Of a stretch of DNA of 7,419 nucleotides, positions 1 through 6,659 are shown piece by piece. Location of the stretch: assembly GCA_013812065.1 (NCBI GenBank), contig JACCUC010000172.1, positions 1-7,419 on the forward strand, written 5' to 3'. Origin of the DNA: Thermoleophilaceae bacterium. GTDB taxonomy: Bacteria > Actinomycetota > Thermoleophilia > Solirubrobacterales > Thermoleophilaceae. The position numbers and the translations under genes are program-made. Position 1 is the first letter of the stretch. Each line of letters begins with the position of its first letter. The notes beneath the pieces are model-generated. The model was not told the origin of the DNA, searched no databases, and worked only from the letters and a program-made list of their open reading frames with translations.

Positions 1-917
1 CGGCTCGGCGGGCCGTGGCGGAGGAGGACTCGCCGGTGCGGACTCCGTTCGCCCGCGACCGCGACCGGATCGTCCACTCGAAGGCGTTTCGCCGTCTCAA
101 GCACAAGACCCAGGTCTTCATCTCCCCGGAGGGCGACCACTACCGCACCCGTCTGACCCATACGCTGGAGACCGGCGGAATCGCGCGGACGGTGGCGCGC
201 GCGCTCGCGCTGAACGAGGACCTGACCGAGGCGATCGGCCTCGGTCACGACCTAGGCCACCCCCCGTTCGGCCACATCGGCGAAAGCGTTCTCGACCGGC
301 GCCTGCGCGAGCTCTACGGCACGGGCTTCCGCCACAACGAGCACTCGCTGCGGGTGGTCGAGCACATCGAGCGGGAGGGGCGGGGACTGAACCTCACCGA
401 GCCAGTGCGGGACGGCATCCTGCGCCACACGCGACCCGAGGCGCCCGCCACGCTCGAGGGGCGGATCGTGCGCCTCGTCGACCGGATCGCCTACATCAAC
501 CACGACATCGACGACGCCGTGCGCGCGGGAGTGCTCGATGCGACCGAACTCCCAAGGCCGGAGCTCGCCGTGCTGGGTGAGACGGGATCGGCTCGGATCG
601 ACACGCTCGTCCGCGATCTCGTCGAGCACTCGGCACCGGCGGGCGAGATCGTCCAGGGCGAGGAGGTCGGCGCGGCGATGGCGCGCCTGCGCGACTTCAT
701 GTTCGAGCGCGTGTACCTCGGGGCGGCAGTGCGCGCGGAGCAGAAGCGGATCGAGGGGGTGGTCTCGGCGCTCGTCGGGGCCTGTGCCGAGCGCCCGCCT
801 CCGCCGCTCGCCGCGGGGGCGTCCGAGGCCGAGCGGGTGACCGACTGGATCGCCGGCATGACCGACCGCTACGCCGAACGGGCGTACGCAGAGCTCGCGC
901 CAGCCGGGGGTTCATAA
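1..917 (+). CDS. dgt: Deoxyguanosinetriphosphate triphosphohydrolase, 5'-partial
   Basis: HD-domain dNTP triphosphohydrolase of the dGTPase type, which cleaves dGTP (and often other dNTPs) to the nucleoside plus tripolyphosphate in the cytoplasm and so helps set dNTP pools. Counting from the GTG at 15, the family core is intact: RIVHSKAFRRLKHKTQVF at 18-35, the first metal-binding His in RLTHTLE (H49), the HD pair in GLGHDLGHPPFGH (H78-D79), and the later metal Asp in RLVDRIAYINHDIDD (D156). The frame stays open from base 3 to the left edge, reading A-R-R-A before that GTG. Family members normally carry a further N-terminal stretch before the PVRTPF segment, so I infer that the true start lies outside the window and 15 is an internal GTG. 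It ends in TAA 5 nt before dnaG, so the two are probably co-transcribed. The family call is secure; preference for dGTP over other dNTPs is not. Confidence 0.93.
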   Translation, partial: ARRAVAEEDSPVRTPFARDRDRIVHSKAFRRLKHKTQVFISPEGDHYRTRLTHTLETGGIARTVARALALNEDLTEAIGLGHDLGHPPFGHIGESVLDRRLRELYGTGFRHNEHSLRVVEHIEREGRGLNLTEPVRDGILRHTRPEAPATLEGRIVRLVDRIAYINHDIDDAVRAGVLDATELPRPELAVLGETGSARIDTLVRDLVEHSAPAGEIVQGEEVGAAMARLRDFMFERVYLGAAVRAEQKRIEGVVSALVGACAERPPPPLAAGASEAERVTDWIAGMTDRYAERAYAELAPAGGS

Positions 918-922
918 AGGCC

Positions 923-2710
923 GTGGCAACGGCTCTCTTCACGCGCGGATCGGTCGAGCGCGTCAAGGACGCGATCGACATGGTCGAGCTCGTCGGCGCG
1001 CGCAGCGACCTGCGCCGGGTCGGAACGCGCCACGTCGGCCTGTGTCCCTTCCACGACGAGCGCACGCCGTCGTTCTCGGTCAACGCCGAGCACGGCCTCT
1101 ACCACTGCTTCGGGTGCGGCGCCTCGGGCGACGCGATTTCCTTCGTGCGAGAGACCGAGGGGCTCGACTTCGCCGAGGCGATCGAGCACCTCGCCGACCG
1201 CTACGGAGTCGAGCTCGAGCGCGAGGAGGAGGACCCTCGGGCCGAGGAGGACCGCCGCCGCCGCGAGCGGCTGATGCGCCTGCTCGACCGCACGGCGACC
1301 TTCTACGCGCGTTACCTATGGGACTCGGGCGAGGCCCGCGCGGCGCGCGACCACCTCGCCGCCCGCGGCCTCGACGAGCAGGTCCTGCGCGCCTTCCGGG
1401 TCGGCTATGCCCCGAGCGCCTGGAACCGGGTGCTCGTCGCCGGCCAGGGAGACGGCTACGCGCCTGCGGAGATGGTCGCCGCGGGGGTCGCCCAGATGGG
1501 GCGCCGGGGCGGCTACTTCGACCGCTTCCGCGCGCGCATCACCTTCCCGCTCGCCGACGCGCGCGGGCGCGTGCTCGGGTTCGGAGCGCGCGCGGTGCGC
1601 GACTCTCAGAAGCCCAAGTACCTCAACAGCTCGGAGAACGAGCTCTACCGCAAGGGCCGCCACCTGTTCGGGATCGACCGAGCGCGGGCTGCGGCGGCGC
1701 GGGCCGGGCGGGTGATCGTCGTCGAGGGCTACACCGACGTGCTGGCCCTCCACGGCGCCGGCCTCGAGGAGTCGGTGGCGATCATGGGAACCGCGCTCAC
1801 CCCCGAGCAGCTCACGGAGCTCGGCCGGGCGGCCACAACGGTCCTCATGGCGCTCGACGCCGACGCGTCGGGTCAGGAGGCCATGCTCCGGGCCGCACGG
1901 GCGGCGGAGCAGAAAGGGATCGAGCTCCGGGTGGTCGAGCTCCCGAAAGGAAGCGATCCCGCCGAGCTGATGGCGGCCGACGGGGCGCCGGCGTTCGAGC
2001 GGCTGCTCGAGGGGGCCCTGTCGGTGCCGGAGTTCGAAGCTCGCCGCGTGCTCGACGGCGCCGACCTGCGGACGGCCCACGGACGCGACCGAGCGCTCGA
2101 GCTCCTGCGCCCGCTCGTCGCGGCGACCCCGGAGCGCAGCGTGGTGCGCGACGAGCTCGTGCGCCGGGTGACGGATCGGCTCGAGGTGCCGGCGTCGTAC
2201 CTGGCGCCAGGCAGCGGTCCGGACGGCACGTCGCGGGCAGGGCGCCCAGCGGCACCGGATGCGACCCCGGGCGCAGCGGTCGCCACGCGGCGTGCCCATC
2301 CGGGTTCGAGGGCGCCTGCGGAACCCAGTGAGCGAGCCTTTCTCGCCATGTGCGTCGGCCAGCCTCGTCTCGGCCGCGAGCTGTTGCTCCACGCGGGAGA
2401 GGGTCACCTGTCCGAGGGAATGCAGCTCGTCCGCGGCCACCTCCTCGAGCACCTGGACGACCCTCTCGCCGATCTCCCCGACGAGGAGTCCACGGCCGCG
2501 CTAGTCACCGAGATCGCCATGCTCGCGGGGTCTGAGCCCTCGTCCGAGCCGACCCTGCGTCTGAGCTTCCTTCAGCTCGATTTGCGTCGGGTCGAGCGTG
2601 AGCTGCGAGCGGCCGCCCGCGAGCGTGACTTCGAGCGCCAGCGGGGGCTGCTCGAAGAACGAGAGCGGGCGCGTGAGCGGGTCACGGAGCTGATGGGGGA
2701 GACGGGTTGA
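923..2710 (+). CDS. dnaG: DNA primase
   Basis: DnaG-type primase of 595 aa, which makes the RNA primers for Okazaki fragments at the fork with the replicative helicase. Domains in order: N-terminal CHC2 zinc-binding domain with ligands C41, H44, C62 and C65; RNA-polymerase core with the basic stretch QKPKYLNSSENELYRKG at 229-245; TOPRIM with EGYTDV (E268, D272) and DADASG (D312, D314) as metal-binding acidic residues; a low-complexity Pro/Ala/Arg linker at about 430-465; and a C-terminal helical helicase-interaction domain at about 467-595, rich in Glu and Arg. The length is close to E. coli DnaG (581 aa). The GTG at 923 is chosen because the N-terminus then aligns with the family; the ribosome-binding site is weak (AAAGG, 2 nt away), as expected if translation is coupled to dgt just upstream. 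No catalytic residue is missing. Confidence 0.97.
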   Translation: MATALFTRGSVERVKDAIDMVELVGARSDLRRVGTRHVGLCPFHDERTPSFSVNAEHGLYHCFGCGASGDAISFVRETEGLDFAEAIEHLADRYGVELEREEEDPRAEEDRRRRERLMRLLDRTATFYARYLWDSGEARAARDHLAARGLDEQVLRAFRVGYAPSAWNRVLVAGQGDGYAPAEMVAAGVAQMGRRGGYFDRFRARITFPLADARGRVLGFGARAVRDSQKPKYLNSSENELYRKGRHLFGIDRARAAAARAGRVIVVEGYTDVLALHGAGLEESVAIMGTALTPEQLTELGRAATTVLMALDADASGQEAMLRAARAAEQKGIELRVVELPKGSDPAELMAADGAPAFERLLEGALSVPEFEARRVLDGADLRTAHGRDRALELLRPLVAATPERSVVRDELVRRVTDRLEVPASYLAPGSGPDGTSRAGRPAAPDATPGAAVATRRAHPGSRAPAEPSERAFLAMCVGQPRLGRELLLHAGEGHLSEGMQLVRGHLLEHLDDPLADLPDEESTAALVTEIAMLAGSEPSSEPTLRLSFLQLDLRRVERELRAAARERDFERQRGLLEERERARERVTELMGETG

Positions 2711-2749
2711 GCGCGCGGCGGGCGGGTGCCCGGTGATGAGCGAGTAGAG

Positions 2750-2821
2750 CTCGGGGGGTGGGACTCGAACCCACAACCTAGGCGTTAACAGCGCCTCGCT
2801 CTGCCATTGAGCTACCCCCGA
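2750..2821 (-). tRNA. tRNA-Asn (anticodon GTT)
   Basis: A complete 72-nt cloverleaf on the minus strand. The 7-bp acceptor stem pairs TCGGGGG with CCCCCGA, with discriminator G. The D arm is GCTC/GAGC with GG in the loop. The anticodon stem AGGCG/CGCCT encloses the loop CTGTTAA, whose anticodon is GTT. The T arm GTGGG/CCCAC has the loop TTCGAGT. CCA is not encoded and must be added after transcription. The gene converges on dnaG, leaving 39 nt between them, and lies 46 nt downstream of the HNH gene on the same strand. I see no clear promoter in that gap and no terminator with a T-run after its 3' end. Confidence 0.96.
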
Positions 2822-2867
2822 TCGCCCAGTCGAGCTCGCCGCGTGCGGCTCGATTGGTGGGCGCAGT

Positions 2868-3470
2868 CTAGACGCTGGTGACGCCGGCCTCGACCTCGGC
2901 GTGGCAATTGGAACAGAGCAAGACGCACTTGCGAGCTTCCTCACGCGCGCGGGCGAGAGACCGGGCCGAGCCGTAAAGCGCGATGCCGAACGCCTTGGTC
3001 GTCGGGTCGACGTGGTGGAAGCTCAGCGCACGCAGGCAGCGCGAGTAACCGCACACGGCACAGCACCCGCCGGCTTCCTCAACCAGGGTGGCCTTTATCT
3101 CACGGCGCCGATTCGCGACGTACATGGAACGGCACCGCAGGCAGCGATACCCGCGATCGTCGAACCATCGGTGGAGGGTCAGACCGTGATGAGGGCAGGT
3201 CGCTCGAGCGTCTTGAGGGCCGTCGCGCTCAGCCTCGTTGACTGGGCGGCGCCCGCGACGACCATCGGTCTTGAGGCCGTAGCGGCGTAGCCAGTGGCGC
3301 ACGGACGTCGGACTGCGGTCGAGGCGCTCGGCGATCTGGCGGATGCTGAGACCCTCTTCAACCAGGGCGGAGAGGGTGGCGCGCTCGACACAAACGCGCG
3401 GCGCGACCGCGTCCACTTCGGCGAGCGTCTCCGTTCCATGGTGCGAGGCTCCGAGTCGTCCTTGACTCAT
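2868..3470 (-). CDS. HTH and HNH endonuclease-like protein
   Basis: A 200-aa protein with three recognisable parts. Residues 33-67 form a helix-turn-helix (GLSIRQIAERLDRSPTSVRHW), likely to bind DNA. Residues 92-113 form a small zinc-ribbon-like knuckle (C92, H94/H95, C110, C113). Residues 137-195 carry an HNH nuclease core with zinc cysteines C137/C140 and C186/C189, catalytic-type HH at 152-153 followed by D155-P156, and NCH at 188-190. Related small HNH proteins are common in actinobacteria, usually without known function; a role in DNA cleavage is inferred from the motif. The ATG at 3470 is chosen: an in-frame ATG at 3611 would lie inside the glycosyltransferase gene. No Shine-Dalgarno is visible, but a LexA-box-like palindrome with an embedded -10 sits immediately upstream. 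Codons such as CTT, TCT, CGT, GCT, GAA, TTG and AAT are more frequent than in neighbouring genes, suggesting later acquisition. Its start is 10 nt after the glycosyltransferase stop, so operon read-through is also possible. Confidence 0.82.
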   Translation of the reverse strand: MSQGRLGASHHGTETLAEVDAVAPRVCVERATLSALVEEGLSIRQIAERLDRSPTSVRHWLRRYGLKTDGRRGRRPVNEAERDGPQDARATCPHHGLTLHRWFDDRGYRCLRCRSMYVANRRREIKATLVEEAGGCCAVCGYSRCLRALSFHHVDPTTKAFGIALYGSARSLARAREEARKCVLLCSNCHAEVEAGVTSV

Positions 3471-3474
3471 GCAG

Positions 3475-3488
3475 CGAACGTTAGTTCG
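3475..3488 (-). promoter_or_regulatory. LexA/SOS-box-like operator with embedded -10
   Basis: The minus strand reads CGAACTAACGTTCG, a perfect CGAAC-N4-GTTCG dyad that matches the core of the Gram-positive/actinobacterial LexA operator (GAAC-N4-GTTC with flanking C/G). It ends 4 nt before the ATG at 3470. The central hexamer TAACGT (3483 to 3478) fits a TAnnnT -10 element, and the 7 nt separating it from 3470 would place the transcription start on the A of the ATG, giving a leaderless mRNA; this fits the missing Shine-Dalgarno. I see no convincing -35. The palindrome is seen directly; LexA binding and the leaderless start are inferred. Confidence 0.5.
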
Positions 3489-4731
3489 TGTGTCGGACGG
3501 AATCGCGGCTCCGCTCTGCAGCGGAGCGGGCGCCGGCATGAGGCGCGCACAGGTCTTCGAGCACATCCGCCGCCGTCGAGGCGCCTGGACGCGTTCGCGC
3601 CGTCGCCGCAAACTCGTATGCCTGCTTGGAGTAGCGCGAGTCGCCCACGACCCGCCGCACCGCGAGTCGGACGCTCCACGGTCGCGTCAGCCGCCACGGC
3701 AAGGAGACGCCGGCACCGGCCCACGCCACGCGCGCCGCGTTCTCGCCCATGTCGCCACCCGCGGGCGAGCAGATCACCGGCGCGCCCGCCGCCAGCGCCT
3801 GCGCCACCGTCCCGTGTCCCCCGTGACAAACCACGGCGGCGCAATGCGGCATCGTGCGCGAGTAGGAGGGCCAGTCGAGGACGCGCGCATTGCGCGGAAC
3901 CCGGACCCCCGCGGGCAAAGGCCGCCCATTGGTGGCCGCGAGCACCCGCACCGGCTCGCTCGCCAACCCCGCGAGCGTCGCGCGCAGGAGCCGATGCGAG
4001 GGGTCCTGCGACGTGCTCGGAGCCACCAGCACGAGCGGCTCCTCACCCGGAGGGGCGGACCCGGCATCCTCCTCCGCGGGTCGCTCCCAGACCAACGGCC
4101 CCGTTACCCGCGCCCAGGTCGGCATTGTGCGCGCCGCCTCGAGTTGCGGGAAGGTCGCGACGAGCGTGAGCCGGCGGGACAGGCCGCCATGCACGTCGGC
4201 GAGCGGCGGCAGCCCCACCCGAGCGCGGGCGCCGTTGAGCTCGTCGCGGCCGCGGCGCACCGCCGCCCACGTGAGCGGGTCGACCGCTCGCCACAGCGTT
4301 CGTCCAACCTTGGTGCGGGGCGGCTGCGCTCCGGTCGAGTAGGGCGGCAGACCGGGTTCCGGAGTGGGGAGGAGGTGCGGCACGAGCGACACCCAAGGCC
4401 GCTCCTCGAGCTCTGCGGCGAGGCTCGCCGCCACGGTCAGGATGTCGACTACCACCACGTCGGGATCGAAGTCACGGATCAGCGGCCGGGTCTCGCGGGC
4501 GGCGCGTACGGCCGCCTGGTACGGAGTGAACGCCTGGCCGGGCCCCGGCCACACGTGGTACTCGGGAGCGGGAGCGAAGAGCATCGCCTCGCGCACGACG
4601 TCGGCCTCCCAGCGTCGCCAGGTCTGTATGCAGACCTCGTGCCCGCGCGCGCGGAGCTCGCGGCCGAGGGCGATCGCGGGGAAGGCATGGCCCGGGTCGC
4701 CGAAGGCGGCGACCAGATAGCGGGCGGCCAC
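3481..4731 (-). CDS. GT-B glycosyltransferase (UGT/GT1-like)
   Basis: A 416-aa cytoplasmic glycosyltransferase of the UDP-glycosyltransferase/macrolide-glycosyltransferase style, transferring a sugar from a nucleotide-sugar donor to a small acceptor. The N-terminal acceptor domain opens with a Rossmann strand and GDPGHAFPAIALGRELRARG, where H15 sits at the place of the family's catalytic His; DVVVVD at 91-96 is the second conserved strand. The C-terminal donor domain carries the family signature HGGHGTVAQALAAGAPVI (303-320, H303 and G304-T308 for donor phosphate) followed by GGDMGENAARV at 325-335. The usual donor-site Asp-Gln pair is replaced here by D327-M328, with E330-N331 next. There is no signal peptide or membrane segment. 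GTG at 4731 is taken as start because it directly precedes the first strand. The gene follows the LLM oxidoreductase by 26 nt. Sugar and acceptor cannot be named; a lipid, carotenoid or secondary metabolite are options. Confidence 0.87.
   Translation of the reverse strand: MAARYLVAAFGDPGHAFPAIALGRELRARGHEVCIQTWRRWEADVVREAMLFAPAPEYHVWPGPGQAFTPYQAAVRAARETRPLIRDFDPDVVVVDILTVAASLAAELEERPWVSLVPHLLPTPEPGLPPYSTGAQPPRTKVGRTLWRAVDPLTWAAVRRGRDELNGARARVGLPPLADVHGGLSRRLTLVATFPQLEAARTMPTWARVTGPLVWERPAEEDAGSAPPGEEPLVLVAPSTSQDPSHRLLRATLAGLASEPVRVLAATNGRPLPAGVRVPRNARVLDWPSYSRTMPHCAAVVCHGGHGTVAQALAAGAPVICSPAGGDMGENAARVAWAGAGVSLPWRLTRPWSVRLAVRRVVGDSRYSKQAYEFAATARTRPGASTAADVLEDLCAPHAGARSAAERSRDSVRHTN
3508..3527. 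repeat. Perfect inverted repeat, 8-bp arms
   Basis: GCTCCGCT and AGCGGAGC flank a 4-nt centre (CTGC). The repeat lies within the last codons of the glycosyltransferase gene and 38-57 nt upstream of the predicted transcription start of the HNH gene. No T-run follows on either strand, so it is not a standard terminator. It could be a protein-binding dyad or an mRNA 3' stem-loop, or simply a chance palindrome in GC-rich coding DNA. Confidence 0.55.
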
Positions 4732-4757
4732 AGCGGCTCAGCCCCGCCCGCGAGTGC

Positions 4758-5792
4758 CTACAGGAAGCTCGCGAGCGCGCGCATGGTCCGCGAGCGACCC
4801 TCGAGGTCCATCGCCATCGGGCTCGCGATCAGCGTGCCGATCCCGGCGTCGCGGTAGACGGCGAGCCGCTCCCTGATTCGGTCTTCGGGGCCGCACAGCG
4901 CCACCTCGTCGATCAGCTCGACGGGGATCGCCGCCGCCGCCTCGTCGCGCTTGCCCTCGAGATAGAGATCCTGGATCTCGGTCGCGGCGTCGTCGTACCC
5001 GTAGCGGCGGACCATGGTGTTGTAGAAGTTCTTCTCCCGCGAGCCCATACCGCCCACATACAGCGCGATGAACGGGCGGACGGCGTCGCGGGCGCGGTCG
5101 AGGTCGTCGTCGACGGCCACGTTGACGTTCGGAGCGAGGTCGAAGGAATCCGGTAGCTCGCGCCCACCCCGCTGCGCGCCCTCCTCGAGGAGCTCCCGGA
5201 ACTCGCCGACCTTCTCGGGCTTGAGCAGGAACGGCATCCAACCGTCGGCGACCTCGCCGGCCAGGCGAGTGTTGTTGGGTCCGAAGGCCGCCAGGTAGAT
5301 CGGAAGATGCTCCTGGACCGGGGCGATGGTGAGCTTGAGCGCCTTGCCCGGGCCGTCGGGGAGCGGCAGGGTGAAGACCTCGCCGTCGTACTCGACTCGC
5401 TCGCGCGCCAGCGCCTTGCGAACGATCTGGATGTACTCGCGCGTGCGCTGGATCTGCTTGGGGAAGCGCTGCCCGTGCCAGCCCTCGGCGACCTGCGGAC
5501 CCGACGCTCCGATCCCGAGGATCATGCGCCCGTCCGAGATGTTGTCGAGCGTCGCGGCGGTCATGGCGCACATCGCCGGGGAGCGCGCCGGGATCTGGAA
5601 GATCGCCGAGCCCACCTTGATCCGCTCGGTCTGCGAGGCAAGCCAGGAGAGGACGGTGGCGGCGTCCGATCCGTAGGCCTCGGCGGCCCAGACCGAGTCG
5701 AAGCCGAGCTCCTCGGCCTCGCGCACGAGTTCCAGTTGGCCGGAGGCCTCGAGTCCCAGCCCCCAGTAGCCGACATGGAGTCCCAGTCGCAC
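4758..5792 (-). CDS. LLM-class F420-dependent oxidoreductase
   Basis: A 344-aa member of the luciferase-like monooxygenase superfamily (TIM-barrel). Residues 1-11 give strand 1 (RLGLHVGYWG), 32-39 the SVWAAEA strand, 69-92 the ARSPAMCAMTAATLDNISDGR helix and loop, 92-107 the glycine-rich LGIGASGPQVAEGWHG cofactor region, and 164-187 the PIYLAAFGPNNTRLAGEVADGW segment. This layout is that of actinobacterial F420-dependent oxidoreductases; FMN use cannot be excluded from sequence alone. GTG at 5792 is chosen: it follows the dehydrogenase stop by 14 nt, has GAGGT 8 nt upstream, and places the first barrel strand at the N-terminus. The longer open frame up to 6074 only reads through the upstream gene. 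No signal peptide. It probably works with the adjacent dehydrogenase and glycosyltransferase on one pathway; the substrate is unknown. Confidence 0.9.
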   Translation of the reverse strand: MRLGLHVGYWGLGLEASGQLELVREAEELGFDSVWAAEAYGSDAATVLSWLASQTERIKVGSAIFQIPARSPAMCAMTAATLDNISDGRMILGIGASGPQVAEGWHGQRFPKQIQRTREYIQIVRKALARERVEYDGEVFTLPLPDGPGKALKLTIAPVQEHLPIYLAAFGPNNTRLAGEVADGWMPFLLKPEKVGEFRELLEEGAQRGGRELPDSFDLAPNVNVAVDDDLDRARDAVRPFIALYVGGMGSREKNFYNTMVRRYGYDDAATEIQDLYLEGKRDEAAAAIPVELIDEVALCGPEDRIRERLAVYRDAGIGTLIASPMAMDLEGRSRTMRALASFL

Positions 5793-5800
5793 TCGTCTCG

Positions 5801-5805
5801 ACCTC
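5801..5805 (-). promoter_or_regulatory. Ribosome-binding site of the LLM gene
   Basis: GAGGT lies 8 nt before the GTG at 5792, in the short gap after the dehydrogenase stop codon. It decides the start against the longer upstream-open frame. Confidence 0.65.
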
Positions 5806-5806
5806 G

Positions 5807-6526
5807 CTACATCCGGTCGCCGGGCCGTACGAATTGCACCTCGGGCACGAGGCAGTGCGTCGAGGTCCGCAGCAGGAAGCGGACCGCCTCGGCGAGGTCC
5901 TCGGGCTGGATCATCTCCTCCTTGGGCACCGCCTCGTTCCAGTCGGTCATCGGCGTGGCGACGAAGCCGGGGCAGAAAGCCGTGACCTGGACCCCGTCGT
6001 CCTTCACCTCGCCCTGGGTGGCCTGGCTCAGCCCGACGACCGCGGCCTTCGTGGCCGAGTACGCGGCGATCCACGGCTGGCCGTACTTGCCGGCGATCGA
6101 CGACATGTTGAGCAGCAGCGCCTTCCCGTGCTCCCGACCGGCCTCGCGCAGCATGGGGATCGCCTCGCGCGTCATGAGGAAGACCCCGCGCAGGTTGACG
6201 TCGATCTGGAGGTCGAGCCGCTTGGTGTCGAGCTCGGCGATCTCGGAGCCGATGCCGATCCCCGCGTTGTTGACGAGCACGTCGAGCCGTCCGTAGCGGT
6301 CGCGATGGGCGGCGGCGAGTCCCTTGATCTCGTCCTCCTCCGACATGTTCGCCGTCACGGGGTTGACGTCGAGCCCTGCGTCGGTGAGGCCCTTAGCCGC
6401 GTCCTCGAGCTTCTCGGCGCGGCGGGCGGAGACGGTGACCCCGTAGCCGTCCTCGGCGAGGGCGCGGGCGATGGTCAGCCCGATGCCGCTCGAGGCGCCG
6501 GTGACGAGGGCCGCACGGTCGGGCAT
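5807..6526 (-). CDS. Short-chain dehydrogenase/reductase
   Basis: A 239-aa classical SDR, an NAD(P)(H)-dependent alcohol dehydrogenase or ketone reductase in the cytoplasm. The Rossmann cofactor motif TGASSGIG is at 9-16, the NNAG motif at 86-89, the catalytic Asn at N111, the catalytic Ser in NMSSIAG (S143), and the Y156-x3-K160 pair in AYSATK; PG at 186-187 follows as in the family. Arg/Lys residues after strand 2 (SARRAEK, 33-39) suggest NADPH preference. The ATG at 6526 has a strong AAGGAGGA site 9 nt upstream and sits right before the first strand; the open frame to 6640 adds only a low-complexity tail with no ribosome-binding site. It is the first gene of the minus-strand run. Substrate unknown: SDRs of this general type serve lipid, xenobiotic and secondary metabolism. 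Confidence 0.93.
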   Translation of the reverse strand: MPDRAALVTGASSGIGLTIARALAEDGYGVTVSARRAEKLEDAAKGLTDAGLDVNPVTANMSEEDEIKGLAAAHRDRYGRLDVLVNNAGIGIGSEIAELDTKRLDLQIDVNLRGVFLMTREAIPMLREAGREHGKALLLNMSSIAGKYGQPWIAAYSATKAAVVGLSQATQGEVKDDGVQVTAFCPGFVATPMTDWNEAVPKEEMIQPEDLAEAVRFLLRTSTHCLVPEVQFVRPGDRM

Positions 6527-6535
6527 GGGCGAGGG

Positions 6536-6543
6536 TCCTCCTT
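6536..6543 (-). promoter_or_regulatory. Strong ribosome-binding site of the SDR gene
   Basis: AAGGAGGA, nearly a full complement of the 16S 3' end, is placed 9 nt before the ATG at 6526. It fixes that start against the upstream in-frame alternative at 6640. Confidence 0.8.
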
Positions 6544-6587
6544 GCGTCGGTGAGGGAGCGCCGGATGCGCAGGGTGCGACGCGGTGG

Positions 6588-6615
6588 AGACTACCTTGGG
6601 GCGGGGCCATCTCAC
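6588..6615 (-). promoter_or_regulatory. Candidate promoter of the SDR-LLM-GT operon
   Basis: On the minus strand GTGAGA (6615-6610, four of six matches to TTGACA) is followed after 16 nt by TAGTCT (6593-6588, a TAnnnT -10). This would give a leader of about 55 nt before the SDR ATG. GC-rich promoters are poorly defined, so this is only the best match in the 133-nt divergent gap. Confidence 0.3.
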
Positions 6616-6643
6616 CGCGCTCCCGCGGCGGTGCACGCACGCG

Positions 6644-6649
6644 TACCCT
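6644..6649 (+). promoter_or_regulatory. Candidate -10 element of tRNA-Ile2
   Basis: TACCCT fits TAnnnT and lies 10 nt before the tRNA 5' end, so transcription would start a few nucleotides upstream of the mature tRNA. No good -35 is seen at 16-18 nt further upstream. Confidence 0.3.
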
Positions 6650-6659
6650 CCCGATGAGC

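Noticed and set aside
1042..2452. Long overlapping frames on both strands opposite dnaG
   Set aside because: Arg/Pro/Ala-rich shadow frames, as expected at high GC; dnaG accounts for the region completely.
2501..2944. Minus-strand reading frame containing GVAQWQS and WVRVPPPE
   Set aside because: This is the familiar false protein produced by translating a tRNA gene; it reads across tRNA-Asn and into dnaG and the HNH gene.
3484..3510. PafBC-type (RecA-NDp-like) damage promoter upstream of the HNH gene
   Set aside because: The TTGTCRGTG-type element at the right distance from the TAACGT -10 is absent on the coding strand.
3471..3611. N-terminal extension of the HNH frame to an ATG at 3611
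   Set aside because: It lies wholly within the glycosyltransferase 3' end, is Arg-rich and unlike the family.
3469..4857. 462-codon plus-strand frame opposite the glycosyltransferase
   Set aside because: No family motifs, Arg/His/Gly-rich composition; the minus-strand glycosyltransferase has clear signatures.
5793..6074. N-terminal extension of the LLM oxidoreductase frame
   Set aside because: It overlaps the dehydrogenase gene, has the composition of an out-of-frame read, and the GTG at 5792 has both a ribosome-binding site and the family N-terminus.
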